In this document: in pieces, positions 46,766 through 57,583 of the stretch
Numbering within the stretch: the first letter of the stretch is position 1
Layout of the letters: each line of letters begins with the position of its first letter
Assembly: GCF_008728515.1 (NCBI RefSeq)
Contig: NC_044991.1
Coordinates: 38,768,968 to 38,832,967, forward strand
Direction: 5' to 3'
From: Papio anubis
Taxonomy: Eukaryota; Chordata; Mammalia; Primates; Cercopithecidae
DNA length: 64,000 bases
Translations under genes and position numbers: made by a program
The notes under the pieces: model-generated
Databases searched by the model: none
The model's input: the letters and a program-made list of their open reading frames with translations, nothing else
Told to the model about the DNA's origin: nothing

Positions 46766-47522
46766 ATAATTCTGTTCCGTGACTGTGTCTCGAATGCTAC
46801 CCATAGAGTTTGTGCTGTTTCAACTCACCTTGTCTTTGGTGTCAGATATCATTTGGTGGCAACTTATGATATTCATTCATCCATGCACCCATCTGACTAC
46901 CCAGGCACCCCTAGAATAGTCCCTGAGCATGTCTGTGCCAGCTGATGGGCCCTGTGAACTGATCATATACCCATCCTCCCCTGCCCTGCGTCAAGAGCAG
47001 GATATCAGTTAGCCAGACCTTTATCGAAGATGCTTGAGACCTTACCATGTACCACACTACTCTTGGTGCTGCAGATGCATGAGGAACAAGCAGAGATGGG
47101 CTGGGTTCTTGGGGAACTCATAGCCTAGCACGGTGATTCCCTCAGCAGAAAAAATGCATGATGTGTCCAAGCAGACACAACACCCATTTCACTGTTGCCA
47201 GGGATGGGGATGGTCGATGGATATGCCTCTTCCTATTGCCCTAGGCCTTGCTGTTTTCTTACTCTAGCTTGTGAGCCTAGAAGACCAGCATTTTACACTG
47301 TTCCTGGGGGCAATGGCTGGCAGTTTGCTGGGATGGCACATTCCTTCTGCTCAGAGAGTGACTCATGTTCAAAACTGCAACAAATCAGAGTCTACATTTT
47401 AAATGGTGCCATTTTCTTCACAGAGTGGAATGTCTTAATATTTTTTCACGGCATTATGCTATCAGTGCTTGCAGAGGTGTCTTCCCTGGAAACTCTTTAT
47501 AACACAGTAACTTCTCTCTTAG
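46766..47522. other. Spacer of the inverted duplication
   Basis: 757 bp of intronic sequence with no named repeat. A 120-codon plus frame (47195-47557) runs into the right arm and is not called. Confidence 0.5.
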
Positions 47523-47768
47523 TGGTTTCATGTGGACTTCCATTCACTGCTTATTAGGGGCAGGCACAAAGCATACTGAGGTGAACAAGACAGGAAAGGT
47601 TCCTTCCCTCCTAGAGCTCACAGACCCATGGGAGAACACAGGCAAGGAGCATCTAAACCAATCAATGATCAGATAATAGAAGACAAAAGTTATTGATGGA
47701 AATGCATTGGACAATGGGATGGGTGGTGAACAGTGGAGAAGGTGGAGGAACAGCTTTAGCGAGGGTGA
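47523..47768 (-). repeat. Inverted duplication, right arm (246 bp)
   Basis: Reverse complement of 46520-46765, after a 757-bp spacer. The L2 similarity stops abruptly at 47768, so this arm is probably the derived copy. Confidence 0.95.
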
Positions 47769-47877
47769 AGTACTTTCTTTAACTCTTACCATGCTGTATT
47801 GCTTTTTCATAGCATTGGCCACCACCTGACTCCATATATCTTCTCCCTATCTCACTATCCCACTATATTAATATCTT

Positions 47878-47953
47878 ACTCTCTCTCTCTTTCCATCTAT
47901 CGGTCCATCCATCCACTCACCCACCCACTCACTCACCTACCTACCAATCTATC
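47878..47953. repeat. Degenerate CT/CCAT/CACT simple repeat
   Basis: (CT)n followed by tccatccatccactcaccca-type tetranucleotides. Confidence 0.9.
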
Positions 47954-48017
47954 ATCTCTGTTGAGTATTTAACATTTCGAAGCCTGCTACTACAATGTAA
48001 TTTTTTCTCTAGTATCT

Positions 48018-48085
48018 CTTCAGTGTGTGAAACTGTGCCTGGCACATAGTAAGCTCTCAGTAAATATTTGTTAAATCAGTGAATG
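48018..48085 (-). mobile_element. MIR-like fragment, antisense
   Basis: gtgcctggcacatagtaagc followed by tcagtaaatatttgtt; could also be the end of an L2. Confidence 0.6.
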
Positions 48086-48089
48086 AACT

Positions 48090-48670
48090 TACTGTCCAAA
48101 GAAGACAATAATACAAATTTCTCCCTAGAACACAATCACTGGACTACGACCCTGGCTTTAAATTCACAAATAATTACGAGACAAACCGCATTTAATTCAC
48201 ATTATTGTGTAAAGACGGGCCTGCATTTTTAGATTCTAGGTGGTCTCAGGCCTCAGGTGCTGGCATGGTTCATGCCATAGTTACCTGGACTGTAGCTTCT
48301 TGGACTTAGTGCATGAAGTCTGGTCCGCTCTGTCACTGCCCACACAGTGCCCTGTATAGGGGATTGATAGGAGGGAAGACCAGGGAGTCCTCAGTGGACA
48401 CTGGCTGAAGGAACAGAGGTGGAAGCCTTCCCTGCCTGCTACACATACATTTTTGTGACTTGCTAATGTCCTGTGTGCCCTTTTATCAGTTGAAGCTTTC
48501 CAGTGCCTCTTTGCCCTGGGGTGGAGTTTGAAGGCCATGACTGGAATCCTTGGCCTCCCCTCACTTGGCGTGCAGGCTAGCTCTGCCCATGCAGAAAGGA
48601 CAGGTGTGGAGATGAGGGGTCTCTGTGCTAAGGCTGAGGGTGCCTGGGCCCACCCGGCAGTTGTGGGGTT
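48090..48670. other. Intronic sequence, nothing recognised
   Basis: No gene or named repeat. Confidence 0.5.
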
Positions 48671-48678
48671 CAGGAGTG

Positions 48679-48735
48679 AATGGCCCCACAGGAGAACACG
48701 GCCCCACAGGAGAACGTCCAGCAGGAGAACACAAG
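48679..48735. repeat. Short tandem repeat, about 18-bp unit, three copies
   Basis: Repeats of ccccacaggagaacac, the last copy altered to ccagcaggagaacac. Confidence 0.8.
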
Positions 48736-49021
48736 CTCAGCAGATGCCACATGTTGCAGCAGTGGGGAAGGAGGCATTTGCTGCGCTGCCAGTCCCTTTG
48801 CACCCAAGTGTACCCCTCTGATTACTTGCTGAGGTGGGTTTCATGGTGATAAGAGGGCACTGAGCTGTGAAGGAATATTGAGGACAGCCACACTGTGGAG
48901 GGAGGGTTAGGGCGTGAGGCCCCTGGTCTAAATCGACTCTGGGAGCCGGGCTTGAGGAAGCAGTTACCCTGCCTTGCCTATGTTGTTTAGCTGGACCCCT
49001 GCAGCCCTCAGCATCTCCCAA

Positions 49022-49185
49022 CTCATTGGTTCTGTGGCTGACACATTACTCAGCCTCTCTGAGCCTTGGTTTCCTCTTTTCTCAACAGTGTCTTTCTCTA
49101 GGAGTTATTAAAAGGATCAAAATGAGTTCACATATGTAATGCTGCGAGACGGTGCCTGCCACAAGGTAAGTTCTGTAGGTGTGCT
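49022..49185 (-). mobile_element. MIR SINE, antisense
   Basis: tcagcctctctgagccttgg, ttcctcttttctcaacagtg, then gacggtgcctgccacaaggt. Confidence 0.75.
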
Positions 49186-49263
49186 TGTTAAAGGGAAGCA
49201 TACATAAAATAAGCATCTGCCCCTCTGACTGGCTTTTGTCCTCACTATACTTAACCTTCAACT

Positions 49264-49297
49264 CAGGTTCAGCTACTTGCCAGGTTCAGCTACTTGC
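49264..49297. repeat. 17-bp perfect tandem duplication
   Basis: caggttcagctacttgc occurs twice head to tail. Confidence 0.95.
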
Positions 49298-49551
49298 CTG
49301 GCTTCCCAGTCTCTACCACTTTCTGTGATTTTGCTAACTGGTGACCTGGCTTTGGTTCAATTAGCCATGGGCTCACGTGGCAGATTCTTGCTAAGAGCCC
49401 CACTCGCCTGTGATAGGAGGCAGTGTGGGGAATATGGTGTCATGGAAAGAAATGACATTTGTGCCCCAAAGATGGACTCTCATCTTGGGACAGCACTCAA
49501 CTGCGATGGTGGTAAGACTCTGGGCTCCTTGTACATTGGAAGTCTTTGCCA

Positions 49552-49844
49552 GCCAGGTGCGGTGGCCCACGTCTGTAAGCCCAGCACTTCTAGGCAGGTG
49601 GATCATCTGAGGTCAGGAGTTGGAGACCAGCCTGACCAACATGGTGAAACCCCATCTCTACTAAAAATACAAAAATTAGCCAGGCATGGTGGCGGGCACC
49701 TGTAATCTCAGCTACTCAGGAGGCTGAGGCAGGAGAATCATTTGAACTCGGGAGGTGGAGGTTGTAGTGAGCCAAGATCGTGCCACTGCATTCCAGCGTG
49801 GGCAAAAGAATGAGACTCTCTCTCTCTCAAAAAAAAAAAAAAGA
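49552..49844 (+). mobile_element. Alu (AluS-like), full length
   Basis: Starts gccaggtgcggtggcccacg and ends in (TC)n plus an A run. Target-site duplication aagtctttgcca at 49540-49551 and 49845-49856. Confidence 0.93.
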
Positions 49845-49902
49845 AAGTCTTTGCCAAGGATGCAGGCAGTGAATTTCAGGAGGTGAATATTCCTTCCAGT
49901 AA

Positions 49903-49977
49903 TTTTCATGGTGCTCCTTGAAAGTGAGTTTCAAAAGAAACATGAAAATTACTCACTTTCAAGGAGCATCATGAAAA
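49903..49977. repeat. 27-bp inverted repeat hairpin
   Basis: Arms 49903-49929 and 49951-49977 pair at 26 of 27 positions around a 21-nt loop. The loop itself contains catgaaaatt (49941-49950), which also matches the inverse of 49901-49910. It is outside the Alu and not a known transposon end. Confidence 0.93.
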
Positions 49978-50334
49978 CTACATGGAAGGAGTCCTCAATG
50001 CTGGCTACGAGAGGTTCCTGCTTTTCTCTTCACATTTCTGGAATGATGCATCTCAGATACACCCAGGTGTGCCATACTAAAGGGAAATGATTGCTTCATT
50101 TTCTTTCCCCCATTGCACAGTGCTGATTATGAGTACCTCTCTTGCAAACCCAAATCCAAGCAACAGAACTAATAAAACATTGCCATGATCAGTCTAAATC
50201 ATTTCCAATGGCTCTACCCACTATTGATTTGGCCATGGAAATAAATTAGACGGAAGGACTCAGAGGAGTGCTTAGTCGTGTGTGATGATTTAGAAACTGC
50301 CTGGACAATAGAATAAGAAGAGGACAAAACCCCT

Positions 50335-50715
50335 GACTAACAAATGGGCAATGATTTAAACAGACTTTTCACCAAAGAAGATGGCAAAGAAGTCTGTTAA
50401 AAAATGCCCAACATTATGACTCGTCAGGGCAAGGCAAATTAAAACCGTAGCGAGGTGCCACTCGTGCTCAATGGAATGGCTAAAATGGAAACAGAACAGA
50501 ACAGTACTGATAATACTAAGTGCTGGTGATGATGTGGGGCACCTGGAATCCCATGTGTAGGTGGTGGAAATACAAATGGTTTAGCCACTTTGCAAAGTTG
50601 TTGTTGGTTTCTTACAAACATAGTTAGCACACAACCCAGTAATCCCATTCCTAGGTTATTTACCTGAAAGAAATGAGAGCACATGTCCACACCAAGACCT
50701 GGAGTGGATCTATGT
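50335..50715 (+). mobile_element. L1M ORF2 fragment
   Basis: Sense L1: ttttcaccaaagaagatggc, gcaaattaaaaccgtagcga, gctggtgatgatgtggggca, cccagtaatcccattcctag, atgagagcacatgtccacac. The frame is broken throughout. Confidence 0.85.
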
Positions 50716-50810
50716 GCATTTTTTCCTTTGTGTTCTACCAGCCCAGGGAAAGCAGACATTGAGGCAGCACATGATATTGCATAGGCTTTGTCTTATAGTC
50801 TGGTTCTTAC

Positions 50811-50862
50811 AATAAACCTGTCTGCTTTTTATAATAAACCTGTCTGCTTTTTATAATAAACC
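50811..50862. repeat. 22-bp tandem repeat, about 2.4 copies
   Basis: Unit ataaacctgtctgcttttta plus ta, head to tail. Confidence 0.95.
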
Positions 50863-50924
50863 AAAAACTGTGTATTTGGGGTGGAAGTGATTAGATTCTT
50901 AGCTCTGGAGGGAAGGCAGAAATG

Positions 50925-51295
50925 GGTATGTGGTTCTTGATTAACCTAAACCAACTGAGTAACTAGTTCTTTTGCCACAATGATTGGTTCAGGGATGGTC
51001 AGGTGACCTAAGTTGGCTCAATCAGATTTTTGTTTGATGATGCTATGGGGGGATGGGGAATGAGGTGTGGCAGCCAAGGAGACATCCTCTTTCTCTTTCC
51101 TTGCCAATGTGGTATGTGTATACGAGGCCTGAAAATGCTACAGTTATTTTCTGCCATACAAAAAACTAGTCTGAGGAAGGAAACAGAGGAGAGTAGAGAT
51201 ATAAGAATCACAACAATGGGACTGGAAGTCCTGATCAAGCCATACCTGATGTTCATTTTCGTTTGTGTTTTTCAGAGACACCAATAAATTTATTT
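50925..51295 (+). mobile_element. Old interspersed repeat, family not named
   Basis: attggttcagggatggtcag, gtgacctaagttggctcaat, then caccaataaatttatttca. A diverged relative lies at 63470-63800. Confidence 0.45.
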
Positions 51296-51309
51296 CATTT
51301 AAGAAACCA

Positions 51310-52455
51310 ATTAGAGTTGGGATTTTTTTGTTGTTGTTACTTAAGACTGAAAGCTTCTAATTAGTCTAGATGTGGATCTGAGAATGAATCTGATTTCAGG
51401 AGATCATATCAAAGAAGTAGAACAAGCAAGACACAAATTTTGTGAGCCAAGGTCAAAGCTAACACAGAGATCTGGGGTGAAGTTGTAGAGGAAATGAAAA
51501 CAGAGCAGCACAGAGCCAGGTGGGTGGCCTTAGTAGAACTCTGGGCCTGGAACCAACAGCATCTGTCAGGGGGAGATCAGGTGTGGGGCCCTGTCAGGAC
51601 CTGGCCTTGAGGGGGTTGGAGTGGGGATGACCAGGGAAAGAAACTACGAGGGGACAGTGTAAGAGACAGCCTCAGGCAGATGGTCAGTCATAGGACTGGG
51701 GCCTCAGCAAGACTGTCTACCCTGCCTGGACCAACTGCTGGAGGCTGCCTCTCATCCAGTGCCACGCTTGGTCTAGGACGAGCCTGCAGATGGAGCTGAA
51801 GCAGGTGAGCTGCTTTTCTGATTCAGCTGGCCTGGGGCTAGGGCCAGGGCTCTGCTTCTAACAGAAGTCTGCCTCCTGATGCCACAGTCTGCAAAAGATG
51901 CTGGGAGAAACCCAGTTTTACTGGGTGTGATGGAATTCACTGGCTGCCTCAGCTGGACCTGACCTTGGCCTTGGTCTACTCCTGCACCACACATTCTGCT
52001 CTCTGCTACTCACAGGATCCTGTATGAAAGCACCCTGGCTCCTGGGTGAGGCCTTCTCCCATACCTGCCCCGTTGATTTCTCGACAGATCACTCATTCTC
52101 TTCCTTGCAATTTCATCTCCCTCCTTGGAGCGGATGTTAGGCCTCCGGCCCCTATTTTTAGGTTTGGCAAAACTATTGGCATGTGGTTTTTGGCCTCCTC
52201 TGTCCTCTGTCTCCAGCTTCTTGGAAAATCTGGATGTGTCTCAGGATTGGAACAGGGGAGATGATGTGCTGGGTTTTGTCTGGGGAACAATAAGTTAGAA
52301 ATCAAGGCATATGGGGAAAGCTGGGGTAGCCTGTGGGTCTCCTGCTGTGTTTATTAGCCTGAGTCCTCCATCTGTGGTGGAAGCAAAAGCCCAGCTGTGG
52401 GAGATGCCATCTGAGTATAAGAGAAACTTCTAGCTGCACATTGTTTGGGTTAAGT
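51310..52455. other. Intronic sequence, nothing recognised
   Basis: About 1.1 kb, G/C-richer than its surroundings in 51480-52260. No CpG clustering that would suggest a promoter. Confidence 0.5.
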
Positions 52456-52461
52456 ACAATA

Positions 52462-52526
52462 TTAGGTTGGTGCAAAAGTAATTGAAAGTAATGGCAAAAA
52501 CCGCAATTACTTTTGCACCAACCTAA
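52462..52526. mobile_element. MADE1 mariner MITE, internally deleted
   Basis: Terminal inverted repeats of 23 bp (ttaggttggtgcaaaagtaa plus ttg) pair perfectly around a 19-nt loop. TA duplications flank it at 52460-52461 and 52527-52528, as expected for mariner. The consensus is 80 bp, so about 15 bp is missing. In humans this family is the known source of the mir-548 hairpins. Confidence 0.96.
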
Positions 52527-52689
52527 TACTTCCATTGTTGATCATGGGCTACCACCATTTTGCCAATGTGTCTGTTTTCTTGGCACTGACCCCAGCTCCT
52601 ACGCCCCAAACTTCCAAAGAACACATAAAATCCAAGGCTAATCATAAGAATGCAAAGATAACATCTGGAGATTTTAAAATCATAGATCC

Positions 52690-52930
52690 CCCATTTGGAA
52701 GGAGAATGGAATTTATAACCAACTGATGTGAGCTCAAATTCAGTCTTAACTACCTCACAATAGACCCTTTGCCAGCTAGGGGGTACTGAATTCCCCAGTA
52801 TCAATTTTCTTGCCTGTAAAGAAGGATGATAACTATCTTAAAACTCAGTGGGTGTATTTCTGCAAATATTTATACAGAATCTAGTGTGGTGCCTGAATGT
52901 TAGAGAAACTTAATAAACAGTAGCTGTTAT
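52690..52930 (-). mobile_element. MIR SINE, antisense
   Basis: cctcacaatagaccctttgc, aattttcttgcctgtaaaga, gtgtggtgcctgaatgttag, cttaataaacagtagctgtt. Confidence 0.75.
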
Positions 52931-52934
52931 TTTT

Positions 52935-54770
52935 AACATTAGAGGAAATTCTTTAAATGTAACATGTCCTGGCCTTAGACACTTTATAGTCTGCCTAGTA
53001 CTAAAGCTTCTGTTTCATCTAAGGGAGCTGAAGATGAGACCCACCAAGTGGATTGTTTTAAAGCCTTTGTCTTGAGTTTGTAGCAAATGCTTTATTATGA
53101 GCTCACTCATATTTCCCCACCTTTACCATTTCAGGCCCTTTCCACTGCTGTCCTTAGATCTCTTTGCCTGGGGGTTTCCCCTGGGCCCCAAAGTTCACTC
53201 TGCCTGGGCCCAGCAAGCTTGAATGCTAGGGAATTAATATCCCTTAAGAGCAGTCTTGAAGCAATGAATGACGGAAGCTTGTGGATAAATACTCTAGCTC
53301 CCCTGCCTCCTTACGTGAGATAACTTAGTGGCTCTCCCGTTAAACTGTCTCCAAGTTCCCACAGAAGAATTAGATCTCAGTTGCCCATAGTGATAACTAG
53401 CTTGCTAACACACTTTCCTCCGCTCCTTTCTCTTCCCTGCCTGCCTTCCACACTGTCCCACAAGCACTTCCTGGGATCACCTTTCAAATCAACTGTTTGC
53501 ACTTGAATCCTTGCTTAGAATCTCCCTGGGAAACCTAAATGCAGGCGGATTTCAATTCAGAGGTGCAACCTCTGGGTGCTGCTAGGGTTTGTTTAAACGA
53601 GCCAGTATTATTTGAAGAAAGGCAAATCTAGCCAAGATGAGACAGGCCTTGCCAAAGAACATCAGGCACATTTTGACGATGCCAGTAGGGCTGATGTTGG
53701 AGCTCTTTATTATAAACTGGAGCCATCTGCCGGCCTGTAATAACCTGAATATGAAAGTCCTAACCTGGGATGCAGTTAAACTGAATAATTTCTGTTTGTG
53801 GTTATGCATTTAAATCTTCACATGCTCTGAACGGCAGATTGAAATTCATAAGTACGTTGTTTTACAAAACTGGCATGAGGTCCTTTCAATACAATGTGCA
53901 AAATTCATTAGTATGTTGCATCAAGAGCTCAGTGTTTTCTCTTTGTTGTTATTATGCTTCGTTCTTAAATAAAGAAAACTTGTAGGACCACAGCCTTGTA
54001 AATGTCTCGCAGTGATGCCAAGAACCTCTCTGTAAGCCACTTTCTAAGCAGCAATTTCCTTTTTGTCCCATAAAACTCCCCAAAGCACCTTAGGCGAACA
54101 CTGAAGCGAGGGCTATGTTTGCAAACTGCAACTACAGCAGACATTTAATTACACTGAATTCATCAAAACCCTAATTGAGACAGGAACTCAAACCTTATAG
54201 CTTAATTACTTTAATTTCAGATGGATAACAGACTTGGTCATGTGCAACCCTCCATGCTGAAATTCGTAGAGGGAGGCCCATGGGCACTTGCTGGTAATTC
54301 TCCCAGCCAAATGAAAGTGCAGATCAACATAAATAAAACGCTAAGTGAGACCCATGATTGGATTTATTAATCGCTTCAATTCCCAATATCCAGCCTTTGC
54401 CATAACATTCCACTGCACCAACTCCACTGCTTGGGAGAACTTCTCCCTGTGTGAGGCTGGGAAGCTGCCATTTCTTTTTTTTTCCCTCCTACTGGTAGAC
54501 AGCACAGAAGTAAGTACCAGTCTTTTGAGATTGTTTTTCTATGAACATCTCCTTACTTTGATTTCCATTTAGGAGATCTTCTCCCTGACCATCCCTTCCC
54601 TTCCCATTGAGTATCCTGTGTCTGTTAATTAAGCTGTAGACACCCTTGACTGTTAGATAAGTTCTATCAATGAGTTGGTCAAATTATCACAGTGATCTCG
54701 GTGGAATTTGGAGGTGAGAACCCCAGGGATGCTATTCTGAGCATTGCTAATGGTGTCTAACTGAGACTGA
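52935..54770. other. Repeat-poor intronic block
   Basis: About 1.8 kb with no recognisable transposon and little simple repeat, the longest such block near the exons. The part 53580-54440 is A/T-rich with several TAATTA/TTAATTA words. No exon signals are recognised. Confidence 0.5.
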
Positions 54771-54774
54771 CTTA

Positions 54775-54970
54775 TCATGTAGAACAGGTGCTATAGTTCA
54801 TCCTGATGGCAACACTAGGAAGTAGGTGTGCTTATACCCACTCTATAGATGAGAAAAATGAGGCTTTGAGAACATAAGTAACTTCTCCAAGGTCTCACAG
54901 CCAGAAAATGGCAGAATCAAGATACAAACCCAGACCCACCTGATTCCCCAGCCCATGTTCTTTCCAAAAC
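54775..54970 (+). mobile_element. MIR SINE
   Basis: tatagatgagaaaaatgagg, ttctccaaggtctcacagcc, caagatacaaacccagaccc. Confidence 0.85.
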
Positions 54971-54974
54971 ATAA

Positions 54975-57013
54975 TTTTGCTTTCTCTGCAAAGACTTGAA
55001 GGATCCTACACAACCCTGAGCTGGATGGCCTTGAAAATCTCCAAGTGGGCACAGGACAGGAAACTCAGAAGGAAAGGTTGGCATCCAGAGTCATCGCATG
55101 GACTGCTTCTCCCAACAGTCATGGCTGTTACTTCTGTCCATGGCTATGGGGTTGTGAGGCGAGCCAGCAAAGACCTTCTGGAGTGAGTGAAGGGACAAAC
55201 ACCAGCATTTTTTGGAGTTCAGAAGCCCTTTGCCTTTGATGCAGGTGTTCCAACCAAGCTGGGATGAGCCGCGTTGCTAATGAGTGATGAGCCACACATG
55301 CATCCAAGCCATTTCATAAGTAATTAGTTGTGTGGCACTGACTAGATGCTCCCCAGTCATTTGTTTCATTTCTCTACATTATCTCTCTTCCTCTGGGCTT
55401 GCTTTTGAATCAAGCTTCAGGTACAAATGATGAATGAACTAATGACAACACTAATAACAGCTAGACTAATAACCATACTGCTGATGGTGACAATGCCAAT
55501 TAGGAGAGTGCTAACAGCGACAGACTCTTCTGCTGTTCATCTCTGGAAGGCCACGGGCAGGTGTCCAAGGCAAAGGAGAGCCAGGGAAGTGCAAATAGCA
55601 CCAAAGGCAAAGGCAGAGACACATTTTTTAAAAAATACTAACTACATTTATGGGAGATTTAGAAAGCACATATTGTGGGTCCACAAAATCTAAGACATGA
55701 GCTCACTGACCGAAAGGATGACAAGAGGGAAATCATTCAGTCTAGGGAGCTGAGCAGAGCTCAGTCACCACGTACTGGGAGCCCCTTCTCCTGAAAGAAG
55801 GAACCCGTCCACCTGTGGGCCCTGGAGCTGAGTCCCGATGAGACCCAGGTATCCCTCTGCGTGTCACCTGAAAGCAACTGACACACCAGGCAATCCAGAC
55901 AAATCAGTAGACATGAAGATGACGGAAGTAAAAATGGGCAGCGGAGAATGCAATGGTGGACCAGGGGTGTCCTGCATGGAGACCCTCGAGTCTACATCAG
56001 CGGAATGGGCAGCATGGGGTGCCTCTTGCCGCTGTTGTGAAGTGAGGGGCCTGGCAAAGGGTGTGGGGAAGGCTGCCCCGGGGCTTTCCTTAGCCCCCTG
56101 ACCCAATCAGCTGCTTCTAGTAGAACAGCGCACTGTTCATGTCAAGGCTGCTGATCAAGTGATTACGATCAACAGTTTCCTTGATATTGTAAGTGCAGTA
56201 GCCTCCACGAGCTTTTAGAAGTGACTTTTACTAGAAGATACACAAAGTTGTGGGTATTTGGGAAGAGACCTCAAGGTTGTGTTGTTTCTGAATAAAATTC
56301 CTATGAAGAAATTTAGGATATCAGAGTTGGCAAAACAGTTGCAAACCCTGCAAACAAACCTCCAGGCGCTGCTGCAGTGTCTGTAGTCTCAGTCGCCCAA
56401 AGCCTCCCATGCAGTGAGCACCTTCCCCAAGCTTTCCAAAACAGACACCAGTATTCATAAAGAACACAGATACCAGGACACCACCTGGAAGTGGCATCAA
56501 CTCCATAGGTAAACTGCAGGCTTGCAAAGCCCTTCATGACCCCAAAGGCACGCTAAAACAGAGAAATGAAATGCTCTACTATAGTCGAAAAAGGTTAGAC
56601 TGTGTCCTAAACTATGATGACTGCACATTGTGTTTAGCAGATTCTCATGTATTTTACTTCCACTGAGCAAAAATCATACCTAAAAGTGTTCTAGGCTATT
56701 CTAGTTCAGATCAGTAACATACCAAAATGAGTGTGGAACCCTTCAGATTGTAACCCACATCTTTCAGGCTGGTTAATTATTTATGTGGACCTGAGCATTC
56801 TATCATCAACATGGAGACCAACTAATGGTGGCTTACCAGTTTCCACTTCCAGCTGGGCCAGCCTCCTGGGATGTGAGGTCCTAAATCACTGCTGCCCAAA
56901 CCACTGGGCCCTGATACAAGTTGTGTTCCAGCAAGACAATCTCCTGCCTAAACTCCAGGACTCCCCTTTCCCCAATATCACATTTGCCATCACAAAGAAG
57001 CCGCCAGTCTTAC
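54975..57013. other. Intron next to the last visible exon, nothing recognised
   Basis: About 2 kb with no named repeat and no further exon. Short frames on both strands at 55838-56106 overlap each other and are not called. Confidence 0.5.
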
Positions 57014-57117
57014 CTGCCCAGCAAAGAGCCCACAGACACCAATGATGCACAGGATGTTGAATACCGCTGAGCCCACGATGGTGCCAACTCCCACGTCGCC
57101 TTTGGTGATGAAGACCC
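57014..57117 (-). CDS. SLC24A3: SLC24A3 internal exon (second half of alpha-1 repeat)
   Basis: This 104-nt exon supplies two bases that finish the split glycine codon, then 34 codons. The acceptor is tgttgcag and the donor is CAG|gtaagact. The peptide starts VFITKGDVGVGTIVG and continues SAVFNILCIIGVCGLFAGQ, the second half of the alpha-1 repeat and its transmembrane helix, including the conserved GSAVFNI motif. Lysine in FITKGD fits NCKX3; I recall histidine at this place in NCKX4. It is the last exon found toward the 3' end of the gene. The next expected segment, beginning with a VV dipeptide and carrying a YYT and WWE helix, was looked for by eye down to position 1 and not seen. Confidence 0.93.
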
Positions 57118-57498
57118 CTGCAACACAGATCCCACATCAGCCTGGCTGCTGTGGCCCTGTTGCATTCCAAAGTGGGCGTGGGGAACCTTTCATAAGCATT
57201 AGATTGTTCTCAGAATCTACAGGAAACAGCTGAGGGTGGAGAGAGCTTTCTAATCTACAGAGGGATGACTGCTGCACAGGAATGTGGGGGGCTCGGGGTC
57301 TGGGACAAGTTCATGCACAGTAAAAGCATCACTTAAATAAAACAACAGCAGATGGGAGGCTGATGTTCTACTCATTGGGGCCCCTGGATTATCATTTTCT
57401 ATGAGAGGCAGACAGTCTCGGTCTGGGGGCCATCTCTTCCCAGAGCCCCTTTCCTTCAGACAGTGAAGGGCTGAGATGTCCCTCAGTCTGTCACCTAC
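57118..57498 (-). other. SLC24A3: Short SLC24A3 intron (381 bp)
   Basis: GT-AG intron in phase 1 that splits a glycine codon of the alpha-1 repeat. Donor gtaggtgaca, acceptor ctgtgttgcag. No repeat is seen inside. Confidence 0.9.
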
Positions 57499-57583
57499 CT
57501 ATGACCGATGTGAACAGCTCTGGGGCCGAACTGCCCGCCGCCATGAACGTGGCCCCAGCCACATCTTCACTGAGGTGCAGGCG
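57499..57583 (-). CDS. SLC24A3: SLC24A3 internal exon (first half of alpha-1 repeat)
   Basis: This 85-nt exon encodes 28 codons plus one base. The acceptor reads ctctgtag before CGC CTG CAC and the donor is AG|gtaggt. The peptide begins RLHLSEDVAGATFMAAG and continues SSAPELFTSVI, the first half of the alpha-1 repeat, which with alpha-2 forms the ion-translocation site. The glutamate of APEL matches the acidic residue shown to be essential in NCKX2 (established for the family). SSAPELFTS is what I recall for NCKX3, whereas NCKX4 has SSTPELFAS, so this exon favours SLC24A3. The last base is the first base of a glycine codon finished in the next exon. The intron to that exon is only 381 bp. Confidence 0.93.

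Noticed and set aside
51480..52260. G/C-richer block as an alternative promoter
   Set aside because: CpG dinucleotides are sparse and no exon with a start codon on the minus strand follows.
1..57013. Next SLC24A3 exon after the alpha-1 repeat
   Set aside because: I looked on the minus strand for codons for the expected YYT and WWE segments and found none; a protein-to-genome alignment would settle it.
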